The position numbers and the translations under genes were made by a program. A stretch of 64,000 nucleotides of DNA, from the NCBI RefSeq assembly GCF_019697375.1, contig NZ_JAHCDI010000004.1, positions 248,001-312,000 of the forward strand, in the 5' to 3' direction. How positions within the stretch are numbered: the first letter of the stretch is position 1; each line of letters opens with the position of its first letter. The stretch comes from Micromonospora tarapacensis. GTDB lineage: Bacteria; Actinomycetota; Actinomycetes; Mycobacteriales; Micromonosporaceae. This document shows positions 42,433-51,840 of the stretch, piece after piece. Under the pieces are notes generated by a model, which was not told the DNA's origin, did not search any database, and worked only from the letters and a program-made list of their open reading frames with translations.

Positions 42433-43529
42433 TCAGTACACCGACAGGTGAACGTGGTTGGTGTGGTCGCTGGACGGGTCACCGCGGGCGCCGCTGTACG
42501 ACTTCCACCCGCTGCTGGGCAGCCAGATCTGTCTGTACCAGATCACGTAGAGCACGGCGAGTCGGTCGGCGTTGTTCACGAAGTACGCCGCCAGGTTGTT
42601 GCCGTACGTCCGGTCGCCACCCGTGGCGTCGCCGCCGAAGCCCTTCTTCTGGGCCGCGAAGTCGCAGGCCCGGCCCTTGGGGTGCTCGCCCGAACCGCCG
42701 GAGCGGTAGCAGGAGACGTACCGGGTGAAGCCGTCCGCCTTGGCCTGCTTGAGCGCGTGCAGCGTGCGGGGGGTGATGCAGCCGTTGGCCGGGGTGGGGT
42801 CGTTGACGCTGCACGACTCCGACGGCCACGAGCCGTCGGAGTTGCGGGGTGCGGGCTTGGCCGTCGGGCTGGACCCGCTGCTGCGGGAGGTCGAACGGTT
42901 CGCCCGCTCGGCCGCCTCGGCCCGCTCCGCCGCCTCGGCCCGCTCGTTGGCCACCGTCAACGCCCGTTCGGCCTGGTCCTTGCGCTTGGCCATCACGGCC
43001 ACCTGCTTGCGCTGTTCCTGGACCTCGACGTCCAGGGCCTGTTTGGTCCTGCTGACCTCGTCGCGGGTGACCTGGAGTTCGCGCAGCGCACGGTCCTCGT
43101 TCGCGGCCACCGCGTCCAGCGCCGCCGCCCGGTCCATGAAGCCGGCCGGGGACCCGCTGTGCAGCAGTGCCGACGCGGCGCTCAGCCGTCCGGTGCGGTA
43201 CGCCTGCGCGGCGATCTCGGCGACCTTGGTGCCCCGCTCGGCGAGTTGACTCTCGGTCGTCTTGAGCTGCTCGGCGAGTTGCTTCTGGCGCTTGACCGAG
43301 CGGTCCAGCGCGGTCCTGGCGTCGAGGTAGCCCTTGCTGGCGGCCTCCAGTTGGGCGCGGAGTGCCGGCGTGCCACCCTCGTCGTCCACGTCGCCGGGGG
43401 CCGCGCGCAGTCCCTGCGGTGCCGCGGCGGCGGGGCGGGGGCGAGCGCGACGCCCAGGGCGAGGGCGAGGGCGGCGGCGATCAGGGCCGCGGGAAGGGCG
43501 GCCGGTCTCACGGTTGCCACTGCTGGCAT
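42433..43529 (-). CDS. Secreted coiled-coil M15-like peptidoglycan hydrolase, apparent frameshift, under riboswitch control
   Basis: About 365 residues. The start ATG 43529 (AAGGA 7 nt upstream) leads a signal peptide in one frame (MPAVATVRPAALPAALIAAA); after GGGGG 43437-43441 (plus strand) the rest lies in another frame. One added base joins them. A long coiled coil (about 40-200) precedes a C-terminal domain with GEHPKGRACDF and SDHTNHVHLSVY, the Zn-ligand pattern of LAS/M15-type peptidases. The leader is a c-di-AMP riboswitch, the usual controller of such hydrolases. The frameshift most likely reflects a base-calling error. Confidence 0.8.
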
Positions 43530-43544
43530 GCACATGTCCTTCCG

Positions 43545-43670
43545 TCAGCCGCCGACCGGGTTAGCTGACGGGTTCGGGACGGAAGATCCCTACCGCTGAC
43601 GCGGATGCACCCCAGGAACGTGGTTCCCCGGTTCGCCCTGGCGGGCGATTAGGCGGCGGCCGCCGCCGGC
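43545..43670 (-). promoter_or_regulatory. Cyclic di-AMP (ydaO/yuaA) riboswitch
   Basis: The minus-strand leader matches conserved ydaO elements in order: GAACCGGGGAACC near 43636-43622, TTCCTGGGGTGCATCCGCG near 43619-43601, GTAGGGATCTTCCG near 43594-43581, CCGAACCCGTCAGCTAACC near 43576-43558, and GAAGGAC just before the start. In actinomycetes these riboswitches sit upstream of peptidoglycan hydrolases and resuscitation-type proteins and turn expression off when c-di-AMP is high. Outer boundaries are approximate. Confidence 0.9.
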
Positions 43671-43817
43671 ACCGGTGGGTGCCGCCTGGCGGAGGCCGGG
43701 TCCGAGCGTACCGGTGCTGCTGTGACCGGTGCAGCTGATGTGACTCATGGTGTTCGCTTGTTGACTAGTAAACCAGGTCAAATCGGTGCAATGGGTCCGT
43801 TTGTTCAGGGCCGCCCG

Positions 43818-44735
43818 CTACCACTCGACGGCCCCGCAGTTCCCGGGGTTCGCTCGCGGCTCGATCTGGAGGGTGGCGTGCTCGATCCGGAAGTCCTCCA
43901 GCAGGGCCGCCCGGGCCGCCGCCAGGACCGTGCCGACGTCCGCGCCGGGCGTGACGATCAGGTGTGCCGAGGCCACCTCCATGCCGGAGGTCAGTGTCCA
44001 GACGTGCAGGTCATGGACGCCGGCCACGCCGGGCACCGCGGCCAGCCGGTCGTGTACCGCGGTGACCTGGAGGTGCTCCGGGGCGGCCTGCACCAGGATC
44101 CGCACCGCCGCCCGACCCAGGCGCCACGTCCGGGGCAGGATGAACCCGCCGATCGCCACCGCCACCAGCGGATCGGCCCACCACCAGTCGGTTGCCGCGA
44201 TCAGCAGCGCCGCCCCGATCACACCGAGTGAACCGAGCAGGTCCGCCAGCACCTCCAGGTACGCGCCCCGCAGGTTGATGCTCTCCCGGGCACCCGGCCG
44301 CAGCAGCGCGAACGCGGCCACGTTGGCGAGCAGGCCGAGCGTCGCCACCACCAACACCGGCCCCGCCGGCACCTCGGGTGGGTCGCCGAACCGGCGCACC
44401 GCCTCGATCAGCACGTACACCGCGACACCGGAGAGCAGCGTGGCGTTGGCCAGCGCGGCGAGCACCTCCAGCCGGTAGAGCCCGAAGGTGCGCTGCGGAT
44501 CGGTGTCCGCCCGGCGGGTGGCGGCGACGGCGGCGAGTGCCATGCCGATGCCCAGCACATCGGTGAACATGTGCCCGGCGTCGGAGAGCAGGGCCAGCGA
44601 GCCGGTCCGCAGGGCGGTCGCCGCCTCGGCCACCATCAGGGCGCTGAGCAGGGCGAAAGCCGCCCACAGCCGGCCGGAGTGGCGGTGTGCGGCGTTCGAC
44701 ACCGCGGCGTGGTGGTGGTCGTGACCCGCGCCCAC
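43818..44735 (-). CDS. CDF-family metal cation efflux protein (CzcD/ZitB-like)
   Basis: 305 residues. A His-rich start (MGAGHDHHHAAV) is followed by six membrane segments (about 24-212). The metal site is in LSDAGHMFTDVLG (HxxxD) and VLADLLGSLGVIG (DxxxS/D type). The C-terminal cytoplasmic domain (GVAGVHDLHVWTLTSGMEVA) is the ferredoxin-like metal-sensing domain of cation diffusion facilitators, exporting Zn2+ or similar ions in exchange for protons. It lies downstream of HelR by 93 nt. Confidence 0.92.
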   Translation of the reverse strand: MGAGHDHHHAAVSNAAHRHSGRLWAAFALLSALMVAEAATALRTGSLALLSDAGHMFTDVLGIGMALAAVAATRRADTDPQRTFGLYRLEVLAALANATLLSGVAVYVLIEAVRRFGDPPEVPAGPVLVVATLGLLANVAAFALLRPGARESINLRGAYLEVLADLLGSLGVIGAALLIAATDWWWADPLVAVAIGGFILPRTWRLGRAAVRILVQAAPEHLQVTAVHDRLAAVPGVAGVHDLHVWTLTSGMEVASAHLIVTPGADVGTVLAAARAALLEDFRIEHATLQIEPRANPGNCGAVEW

Positions 44736-44828
44736 CCAGACACCTTCCGCCGTCCGCCCGGCCGGGGTCAGACCTATGCCAACATCGCTATGTGTGCAAC
44801 CGTTGGCGCGACCCGGCGGGAGGCGAGC

Positions 44829-46943
44829 TCAGCCGGCCGGGTCGATCGTGGTCAGTCGCTGGGTGGCCCGGGACAGCGCGACATAGAGGGTGCGTACGCC
44901 GGCGCCCGGCTCCGCGCGGATCTCGCCCGGTGCGACCAGGACCACCCCGTCGTACTCCAGGCCCTTGGCCTCCAGGCTGTCCACCACCTGGAGGCGATCC
45001 CCGCCGAGCCGGCCGAGCCAGGCCGCGACCTCGCCCCGGCGCGGCGCCGGGGTGATCACTCCGACGGTGCCCTCGACCTGCCCGAGCAGGGCGCTGGTGG
45101 CCGTCACGACCGTGGCCTCCAGTTCGTTTGCCGGCACCACCAGCTGGACCGGGTCGACCCCGGTGGAGCGGACGGCGGTGGGCAGCGCGAGATCCGGGTA
45201 CGCCCGCCGGATCTCGGCCGCCGCCACCGCGAAGATCTCCGCCGAGTTGCGGTAGTTCGTGGTGAGCGTGAAGCGGTGCCGCCGACGGCGACCCAGCGCC
45301 TGGTCGCGGGCCCGGTCCAGCTCCTGCGGATCCCCCGTCCACGCCGTCTGCGCCGGGTCACCCACCACCGTCCACGACGCCAGCCGCCCGCGCCGGCCGA
45401 TCATCCGCCACTGCATCGGTGACACGTCCTGCGACTCGTCGACCACCACGTGGGCGTAGTCGCGGTAGTCCTCGGGGCGTTCCCGGGCCGCCTGCCGGGC
45501 GGCCCGCTGCCGGTCGGTGAAGGTGCTCAGCTCGCGCACCCCGCCGGCCAGCTGGAACGGGTCCCGCCTGGCCCGGGCCGGCCGCATCGGCTTGCCGAGC
45601 AGCGCGTCCAACTCGTCGAGGAGCGCGATGTCGGCGACGCTCGGCCCGTCGGCGGCCAGCACCCTGTAGGCCTGCCCGAGCAGCCGGATCTCGGCGCCGG
45701 AGAGGAGGCCGCTGGCGTACCGGCGCAGCCGCTGCGGATCGGCCAACCAGCCGAGCACGTGCCGGGGGTGCAACCGTGGCCACCAGGCCTTGAGGAAGTC
45801 GCGGAAATCCGTCCGGTCGATCAGCTCGTCCTCGAAGGCGCGCTGCTCGGGCAGGTGCGAGATGCCGAGGCGGCGGGCCTGCGCCCAGAGCGCGGCGAGC
45901 ACGCCGTCGAAGCCGGCCCGGCGCACCTCGTTACGCCGGGCGCCGCGGGGCAGCGCCCGGTCCCGGATGGCATCCAGCTCGGCCCGCTCCAGCCGCAGCA
46001 GCTGCCCCCGGTACAGCAGACGCAACTCGGTCGGGGAGCCGGGCACCGCGTCCCGGGTTGCCCGTTCCAGCACCCGGCGCATCCGCAGCGAGCCCTTGAC
46101 CGCGGCCACCTCGGGCGGATCGGTGCGGGTGGCGGTCGACCCGGGGAAGAGAGTGCCCAGGGAGTGCAGGGTGGCGGTGTCCTCGCCCAGCGACGGCAGC
46201 ACCGAGGCGATGTACTCGACGAAGACCGAGGACGGGCCGATCACCAGGATGCCGCCGCCGGCGTACCGGCTGCGGTCGGCGTAGAGCAGGTACGCGGCCC
46301 GGTGCAGCGCCACCGCCGTCTTGCCGGTGCCCGGACCGCCGGAGACGATCGTGACCCCCGAACCGGGGGAGCGGATCGCCTCGTCCTGCTCGCGCTGGAT
46401 CGTCGCCACGATGTCGCGCATGCCCCGACCGGTGGTCCGGGACAGGGTGGCCAGCAGCGCGCCGTCGCCGACCACCGCCATGTCCGGCGGCGCGGCGTCC
46501 GGGTCGAGCAGGTCGTCCTCGATCCGGGTGACCCGCTCCCCGCTGGACTGGATCGTCCGGCGCCGGACCACGCCCAACGGCTCGGCGGGGGTCGCCCGGT
46601 AGAACGCGGCGGCGGCCGGGGCCCGCCAGTCCACCACCAGGGTGCCGGCGTGCTCGTCGCGGATGCCGAGCCGGCCCACGTGGAGAACCTGCCCGTCGTG
46701 CAGGTCGAGCCGGCCGAAGACCAGCCCCTCGTACTCCGCGTCGAGCAGGTGGCGTCGCTGCGCGGCGTGGAAGACCATCGCGTCGCGTTCGACCAGGGCG
46801 CCGAAGTTGCCGACCCGGGCGAGCCGGTAACCGTCCCGTTCCGCGCGGACCGCCCAGCGGCGCAGCTCGGCCAGCCGTGCGTACACCCGGTCGAGATGCC
46901 GTTGCTCGGCGGCGATCTCCTGATCCAGGGTGCTCTGGTCCAC
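44829..46943 (-). CDS. helR: HelD/HelR-type RNA polymerase recycling ATPase
   Basis: 704 residues, superfamily 1 fold. N-terminal coiled-coil arm (LDQEIAAEQRHLDRVYARLA), Walker A GGPGTGKTAVALHRAAYLLY, insertion region, then VVVDESQDVSPMQWRMIGRR (motif II) and TTNYRNSAEIF, and a C-terminal LYVALSRATQRL. HelD proteins insert into RNA polymerase and release it from stalled complexes; actinobacterial HelR also removes rifamycin. Length and motifs fit HelR. No rifamycin-associated palindrome is recognisable upstream. Confidence 0.82.
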   Translation of the reverse strand: MDQSTLDQEIAAEQRHLDRVYARLAELRRWAVRAERDGYRLARVGNFGALVERDAMVFHAAQRRHLLDAEYEGLVFGRLDLHDGQVLHVGRLGIRDEHAGTLVVDWRAPAAAAFYRATPAEPLGVVRRRTIQSSGERVTRIEDDLLDPDAAPPDMAVVGDGALLATLSRTTGRGMRDIVATIQREQDEAIRSPGSGVTIVSGGPGTGKTAVALHRAAYLLYADRSRYAGGGILVIGPSSVFVEYIASVLPSLGEDTATLHSLGTLFPGSTATRTDPPEVAAVKGSLRMRRVLERATRDAVPGSPTELRLLYRGQLLRLERAELDAIRDRALPRGARRNEVRRAGFDGVLAALWAQARRLGISHLPEQRAFEDELIDRTDFRDFLKAWWPRLHPRHVLGWLADPQRLRRYASGLLSGAEIRLLGQAYRVLAADGPSVADIALLDELDALLGKPMRPARARRDPFQLAGGVRELSTFTDRQRAARQAARERPEDYRDYAHVVVDESQDVSPMQWRMIGRRGRLASWTVVGDPAQTAWTGDPQELDRARDQALGRRRRHRFTLTTNYRNSAEIFAVAAAEIRRAYPDLALPTAVRSTGVDPVQLVVPANELEATVVTATSALLGQVEGTVGVITPAPRRGEVAAWLGRLGGDRLQVVDSLEAKGLEYDGVVLVAPGEIRAEPGAGVRTLYVALSRATQRLTTIDPAG

Positions 46944-47054
46944 CGTTCGTTCTCCTCGTGACGCCGCCCGGCCAACCGCACGAGATTACGCCCCCGTGCC
47001 CACGCTGCGCGGACGGGCACCTCGTGCACGCCAGCGGCGGGCGGGTGCCCGCCG

Positions 47055-47978
47055 TCAGCCGTCGACGTGGTGCCGGGCGGCAACGGCGTCGAGGACCCGG
47101 TGCAGCACGCCGTGCAGGGCGGAGTTGACCTCGTCGGGGCGCTCCATCATCAGCATGTGTCCGGCGCCACGGCAGACGGTCAGCTCGGTGGCCGGCAGGG
47201 CGGCGGCGATCGACTCCGCGCACGGCGGCGGGGTGAGGCGGTCCTTGTCGCCGACCAGGGCCGCGGCCGGCAGGTGGGCCAGCGCGGCGAGCGTGGCCAG
47301 CCGGTGGTGGGTGCCGATCGAGGCCCGGAAGCCACCGATCGAACGCAGCGAGGCACGGGCCACCGCGGAGGTCACCAGCCGGATGTCGGTCGGCTCGCAG
47401 CGGTCGCCGAAGAGCATCCAGCGGATGCTGGGTCGCAGCGCGCGCAGCAGGGCGCGGGGCGGGCGCCAGGCGCCGCAGCGGGCCAGTACCCCCGCGCCGG
47501 TGGTCTCGGCCAGCCGGATGATCCGGGCGATCCGGGGCGACAGGCCGTAGACGGTGTGCGTGTGCCCCTCGGCGGTGGTGGAGACGAAGACCAGTCCGGC
47601 GGTGCGTCGGGAGAAGTGCCCGGGGTGACGGTGCGCGTACTCCATGATCGTCATGCCGCCCATCGAGTGGCCGACCAGCACCACCCGGCCGGCGGGCACC
47701 ACGGCGTCCAGCACCGCGGCGAGGTCGTCGCCGAGCTGGGACAGGGTCGCCGTGGGCAGCGCCATGCAGCTGGAACGACCATGCCCCCGCGCGTCGTAGG
47801 TGAGCACCCGGACCGATCCGAACGTTTCCCGCAGGGCGGCCACCTGCCGGTGCCAGCTGCGCCCGTCCAGCGTCCAGCCGTGCAACAGCACGGCGGTGAC
47901 CTCGGCGTCCGCCGGACCGGTGGTCTCCACGTGCAGGCGTACCTCGTCGCCCATCCGCACCTCGATCGGCTCCGGCAT
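47055..47978 (-). CDS. Alpha/beta-hydrolase
   Basis: 307 residues from ATG 47978 (GGGAGGTGG upstream). Motifs: LLHGWTLDGRSW (oxyanion region), GHSMGGMT with the nucleophile Ser, ALVGDKDRLTPP with the acidic residue, and GAGHMLMMERPDEV with the catalytic His. Substrate unknown; esterase/lipase-like fold. Monocistronic, 111 nt upstream of the divergently oriented carbonic anhydrase direction change. Confidence 0.85.
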   Translation of the reverse strand: MPEPIEVRMGDEVRLHVETTGPADAEVTAVLLHGWTLDGRSWHRQVAALRETFGSVRVLTYDARGHGRSSCMALPTATLSQLGDDLAAVLDAVVPAGRVVLVGHSMGGMTIMEYAHRHPGHFSRRTAGLVFVSTTAEGHTHTVYGLSPRIARIIRLAETTGAGVLARCGAWRPPRALLRALRPSIRWMLFGDRCEPTDIRLVTSAVARASLRSIGGFRASIGTHHRLATLAALAHLPAAALVGDKDRLTPPPCAESIAAALPATELTVCRGAGHMLMMERPDEVNSALHGVLHRVLDAVAARHHVDG

Positions 47979-48125
47979 CGCCACCTCCCACGACCGCACC
48001 GATGCGTAACGCCGGGGATACCCGGTGGTAACACCAGCTACCCGTCATGAGACCACGCGAACCGGGGCGCTGAGAAGATCCCGGCAACCGCTCCGCGCCG
48101 GCCACGGCACGGTCAGGCTGAGGAC

Positions 48126-48773
48126 ATGTCAGTGTCACGGGACGTGCCCGGCCGCCCGGCGCCGGGCGGCCGGGCACCCGGAGGGACACCCCGGGTGGCC
48201 CTCGCCGAACTGCTCGCGGGCAACCGGCGCTTCGTCAGCGGCCAGCCGGTGCACGGGCACGACGTGACCGCGGCCGCCGCCAGCGCCTCCGGCGACCAGC
48301 AGCCGTACGCCGTCCTGCTGGGCTGCATCGACTCGCGGGTGCCGCTGGAGGCGATCTTCGACCAGACCTTCGGGTCGATCTGCGTGATCCGAACCGGCGG
48401 CCACGTGCTGGACCGGGCGGTCCTCGGCTCGATCGAGTACGTGGTCGAGGTGCTGGGCGTACCGCTGGTGATGGTGCTGGGGCACGAGCGCTGCGGCGCG
48501 GTCGAGGCGACGGTCGAGTCGCTGCGCACCGGCCGGCGACCGGCTGGCGCGCTGGCCCACCTGGTCGACCGGATCGCACCCGCGGTGACCGAGGTGGGCG
48601 TCAACGACCCGGAGGTGCAACCGCTGGCCGTCCGCCGGCACGTCGCCCGCACGGTGGCCGCGCTACGCGCCGACCCCCTCCTGGCGACCCCCGTGGACAC
48701 CGGCCGGATCGCCGTCACCGGCGCCCTCTACGACCTCTCCACCGGCCAGGTCACCCTCCTCGACCCCCGCTGA
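48126..48773 (+). CDS. Beta-class carbonic anhydrase
   Basis: 215 residues. Zinc ligands are visible in LLGCIDSRVP (Cys, with the Asp-Arg pair) and LGHERCGAVEA (His and Cys). Interconverts CO2 and bicarbonate in the cytoplasm. A short N-terminal Pro/Gly-rich extension (residues 1-22) precedes the domain. A strong hairpin follows the stop by 33 nt. Confidence 0.93.
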   Translation: MSVSRDVPGRPAPGGRAPGGTPRVALAELLAGNRRFVSGQPVHGHDVTAAAASASGDQQPYAVLLGCIDSRVPLEAIFDQTFGSICVIRTGGHVLDRAVLGSIEYVVEVLGVPLVMVLGHERCGAVEATVESLRTGRRPAGALAHLVDRIAPAVTEVGVNDPEVQPLAVRRHVARTVAALRADPLLATPVDTGRIAVTGALYDLSTGQVTLLDPR

Positions 48774-48806
48774 CCAACGCCGATCGCGGAGTTCTGGGGA
48801 AACGGG

Positions 48807-48838
48807 GAACGCCCGCCGGGGTGGGCCGGCGGGCGTTC
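48807..48838. terminator. 13-bp perfect hairpin between convergent genes
   Basis: GAACGCCCGCCGG (48807-48819) pairs perfectly with 48826-48838 across a 6-nt loop. It lies between the carbonic anhydrase stop (48773) and the convergent gene ending at 48869, so it can serve both. Confidence 0.8.
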
Positions 48839-48868
48839 GCTGGTGGTGCGTGATCGGGAGTGGCGGGA

Positions 48869-49198
48869 TCAGCCCTCGAAGACGCCGGCCTCGACCAGGC
48901 GCTTCTCGGTGGCGTCCCAGCCGTCACCCGGGTGGGTGTCGTTGAGGCCGTTGATCTCCGCCCGAATCTTGGCGGCGTGGCCGGCGGCGGCCAGCACCCG
49001 GATCTCCTCGACGAAGGCCTCGGAGTCGGTGCGCAGGTGCGCCGTCTTGCCGTTGGTCAGGTTCCGCACGTAGGCGTGCTTGCCGCCGTTGAGCGGGATC
49101 AGGTACTTGAACTCGCCCAGCACGCTGAGGGCGCCACCCTGGCCAGCCTGGCCGGCCCGGACTGACGCGCGCGCGGTCTTAGAGGTGTTGCTCGCCAC
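48869..49198 (-). CDS. Small conserved actinobacterial protein
   Basis: 109 residues from GTG 49198 (AGGAG upstream). After a Ser/Thr/Ala-rich lead (ASNTSKTARASVRAGQAGQG) it has LGEFKYLIPLNGGKHAYVRN, LTNGKTAHLRTDSEAFVEEI and a C-terminal DGWDATEKRLVEAGVFEG. Looks like a conserved compact domain of unknown function; I cannot name it. Monocistronic. Confidence 0.6.
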   Translation of the reverse strand: MASNTSKTARASVRAGQAGQGGALSVLGEFKYLIPLNGGKHAYVRNLTNGKTAHLRTDSEAFVEEIRVLAAAGHAAKIRAEINGLNDTHPGDGWDATEKRLVEAGVFEG

Positions 49199-49510
49199 GG
49201 AGGTACTCCTTGCAAGACGTACGGAGGACGAAACGTCCGGGGGCTGTTGCGGGGCGGCACCGGATGGGTGCGACCCGCAGAGGCTTACGCGGCACAGGCC
49301 GCCGATGGAACTGTACACGACCCACGATGCCAGGCGGTCATCGCGGCGCCACGAGGTGGAACGGCAGTCACCTGTCCGGGTATTCCGGCCGGCGGATTTG
49401 CCGATTCCCTGGCGCACCATCCGTCACACCAGTCATCATGTGTTGCAGCAACGCACCCGGCTCGGACGAGGTCGTAGGGGAAGACGCACCTCGCACTCCG
49501 GGAGGTCACC
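49199..49510. other. Divergent intergenic region
   Basis: 312 nt between the GTG at 49198 and the DUF3145 gene. No supportable gene. The moderately AT-rich part at 49395-49450 may hold the plus-strand promoter. Confidence 0.4.
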
Positions 49511-50002
49511 GTGCCAACGCGTGGCGTCGTATATGTCCACTCGACCCCGCTCGCCGTGTGCTCACACGTCGAGTGGGCGATCGCGCGCGTCCTCGCCGCG
49601 CCGGTCAACCTGCAGTGGACGGCCCAGCCCGTCGATCCCGGTGCCCGCCGGGCCGAGTGCGGGTGGTCCGGTCGCCCCGGAACGGGCGCCGAGCTGGCCG
49701 CTGCCCTCCGGCAGTGGCCTATGATCCGTTTCGAGGTCACCGAGGAGCCCAGTCCGGGCGCCGACGGCGAACGCTTCATGCACGTCCCGGGCCGGGGGTT
49801 GTTCCGGGCGACCGTCGGCGCCGCCGGGGACATCCAGCTCGGCGAGGACCGGTTGCGCAGCATCATGGCCGGTGCGCGGGCGCCCGAGGCCCTGGCGCAC
49901 GCCCTGGACAAGGCGCTCGGCACCGCCTGGGACGCCGAACTGGAGCCGTACCGCTACGCCGGTGACGGCGCGCCGGTGACCCTGCTCACCAGGGTCGGTT
50001 GA
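49511..50002 (+). CDS. DUF3145 domain protein
   Basis: 163 residues from GTG 49511 with GGGAGG 5-8 nt upstream. The start RGVVYVHSTPLAVCSHVEWA, RAECGWSGRPGTGAELAAAL and the C-terminal DAELEPYRYAGDGAPVTLL are characteristic of DUF3145, a family restricted to actinobacteria and without known function. Single gene. Confidence 0.85.
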   Translation: MPTRGVVYVHSTPLAVCSHVEWAIARVLAAPVNLQWTAQPVDPGARRAECGWSGRPGTGAELAAALRQWPMIRFEVTEEPSPGADGERFMHVPGRGLFRATVGAAGDIQLGEDRLRSIMAGARAPEALAHALDKALGTAWDAELEPYRYAGDGAPVTLLTRVG

Positions 50003-50065
50003 CCGGACCGGTGTCGGGTGAGGCGACGAAGGTCGAGTTGCCCCGATACGCGGTGAGCTGGTGGG

Positions 50066-51796
50066 ATGGTCGGCGTGTCGACCACCCCTCGGCGCGTCGC
50101 CGCCGCGCTCGCCGTGACCGCACTGCTCGCCGCCGGCTGCTCCGACCCCGGGCAGCGGCCCGGATCAGGTCCGACGCCGGCACCGGCCCCGGAGGTGCCG
50201 CCGCCGTCGAGCGCCCCGCCGGAGGACCCGGCGACCCGGGCCGCCGCCCTGGTCGCCGAACTCGCCGACGAGGACCTGGTCGGTCAGGTGCTGATGCCGT
50301 ACGCGTACGGCGACCAGGCGACGACGGTCTCGGCCGGCTCGGCGGCCGGCAACCAGGCCCTCGGCGGGGTGGACACGCCGGCCGAAATGATCGAGAAGTA
50401 CCGGCTCGGCGGGCTGATCCTGGTGGGCTTCAGCGCGGACGACCCCACCCGGGGCAACCAGGTGACCACCAACGTCGACAACCCGAAGCAGGTCCGGAAG
50501 CTGACCACCGGGCTGCGCGAGGCCGCCGCGAGGCTGCCCACCGCGACGGCGCCCTTCCTGATCGGCACCGACCAGGAGCACGGCGTGGTCACCCGGATCA
50601 TCGACGGGGTGACCATGCTGCCCAGCGCGCTCGGCGCCGGAGCCGCCGGTGACCCGGCGTTGACCGAGGCCGCCTGGCATGCCGCCGGCACCGAACTGGC
50701 CGCCATGGGCATCAACCTCGACTTCGCGCCCGTCGCCGACGTGCTGGTCACCCGCAGCACCGTGATCGGATCCCGGTCGTTCGGCGCGGATCCGCAACGC
50801 GCGGCGGACCAGGTCGGCGGCGCGGTCCGCGGGCTGCAGACCGCCGGGGTGGCGGCCACGCTCAAGCACTTCCCGGGGCACGGCCACAGCGCCGCCGACT
50901 CGCACCGGGACCTGCCCGTCCTCGACCAGTCCCGGGGCAGGCTGGCCGCCGAGGCGTGGCCACCGTTCACCGCCGGCATCGAGGCCGGTGCGCTGGCCGT
51001 GATGTCCGCCCACCTCGACGTACGCTCGGTCGACCCGGGTGTGCCGGCCACCTTCTCGGACAAGCTGCTCACCGACGTGCTGCGCGGCGAACTCGGCTTC
51101 CAGGGTGTGGTGATCACCGACGGGATGAACATGCCGCCGGCCCGCCGCTGGGGACCCGGCGAGGCGGCGGTCCGCGCCCTCAAGGCCGGCAACGACCTGA
51201 TCCTCATGCCCCCGCACGTCGGTCAGGCCCACGACGGGCTGTTGACGGCGCTGCGGGACGGTTCGTTGCCCCGGGCCAGGCTGGTGGAGGCGGCCACCCG
51301 CGTGCTGACCATGAAGTTCAGCCTGGCCGACCGGGGCACGCCGGAGTTGTCCACGTTGGGCGTCCCGGCCCACCGCGCGGCGGCGCAGGCGCTGGCCGCA
51401 GGCGCGGTCACGGTGCTGCGCGGCCGGTGCGACGCCAGCGGGGTCGGTGGCCCGGTCACGGTCACCTCCTCGGGCGGTCGGGCACACACCCGGGCGGCGT
51501 TGACCGAGGCGTTGACCTCGGCCGGGATGACGGTGGTGCCCAGCGGTGGCACGCTGGTCCACCTGGTCGGGTACGGCGACGGCGCTGACGACCTACGGGC
51601 CGACGCCGCCGTCACGGTCGCCATGGACACCCCGTACCTGCTGGCCCGGGCGTCCTCACCGACCCTGCTGGCCACCTACTCGTCGAGCCGGGCCTCGATG
51701 GCCGCCCTCGCCGACGTGCTCGCCGGTAAGGCCCGCCCGTCCGGACGCTCCCCGGTCAAGGTGAGCGGGCTGCCGGCCACCACCTGCTCGGGCTGA
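50066..51796 (+). CDS. GH3-family beta-N-acetylhexosaminidase-like lipoprotein
   Basis: 576 residues. A lipoprotein signal (RRVAAALAVTALLAAGC) and Pro linker precede a GH3 domain: FLIGTDQEHGVVTRIIDGVT, LKHFPGHGHSAADSHRDLP (conserved His of NagZ-type enzymes) and GVVITDGMNMPP (Asp nucleophile). The last 180 residues form a GH3 C-terminal domain. Likely acts on cell-wall or chitin-derived GlcNAc outside the membrane. Start is ATG 50066 or GTG 50075. A near-perfect palindrome follows. Confidence 0.88.
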   Translation: MVGVSTTPRRVAAALAVTALLAAGCSDPGQRPGSGPTPAPAPEVPPPSSAPPEDPATRAAALVAELADEDLVGQVLMPYAYGDQATTVSAGSAAGNQALGGVDTPAEMIEKYRLGGLILVGFSADDPTRGNQVTTNVDNPKQVRKLTTGLREAAARLPTATAPFLIGTDQEHGVVTRIIDGVTMLPSALGAGAAGDPALTEAAWHAAGTELAAMGINLDFAPVADVLVTRSTVIGSRSFGADPQRAADQVGGAVRGLQTAGVAATLKHFPGHGHSAADSHRDLPVLDQSRGRLAAEAWPPFTAGIEAGALAVMSAHLDVRSVDPGVPATFSDKLLTDVLRGELGFQGVVITDGMNMPPARRWGPGEAAVRALKAGNDLILMPPHVGQAHDGLLTALRDGSLPRARLVEAATRVLTMKFSLADRGTPELSTLGVPAHRAAAQALAAGAVTVLRGRCDASGVGGPVTVTSSGGRAHTRAALTEALTSAGMTVVPSGGTLVHLVGYGDGADDLRADAAVTVAMDTPYLLARASSPTLLATYSSSRASMAALADVLAGKARPSGRSPVKVSGLPATTCSG

Positions 51797-51819
51797 CCGC
51801 CCCGGCCGGGCCGGGGCGG
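51797..51819. terminator. GC palindrome between the GH3 gene and fabF
   Basis: CCGCCCCGGCC and its inverted copy with a 1-nt centre, directly after the stop of the GH3 gene and before the convergent fabF end at 51841. A bidirectional terminator stem. Confidence 0.6.
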
Positions 51820-51840
51820 CGAGACTGTCGGCGCCGCGGG

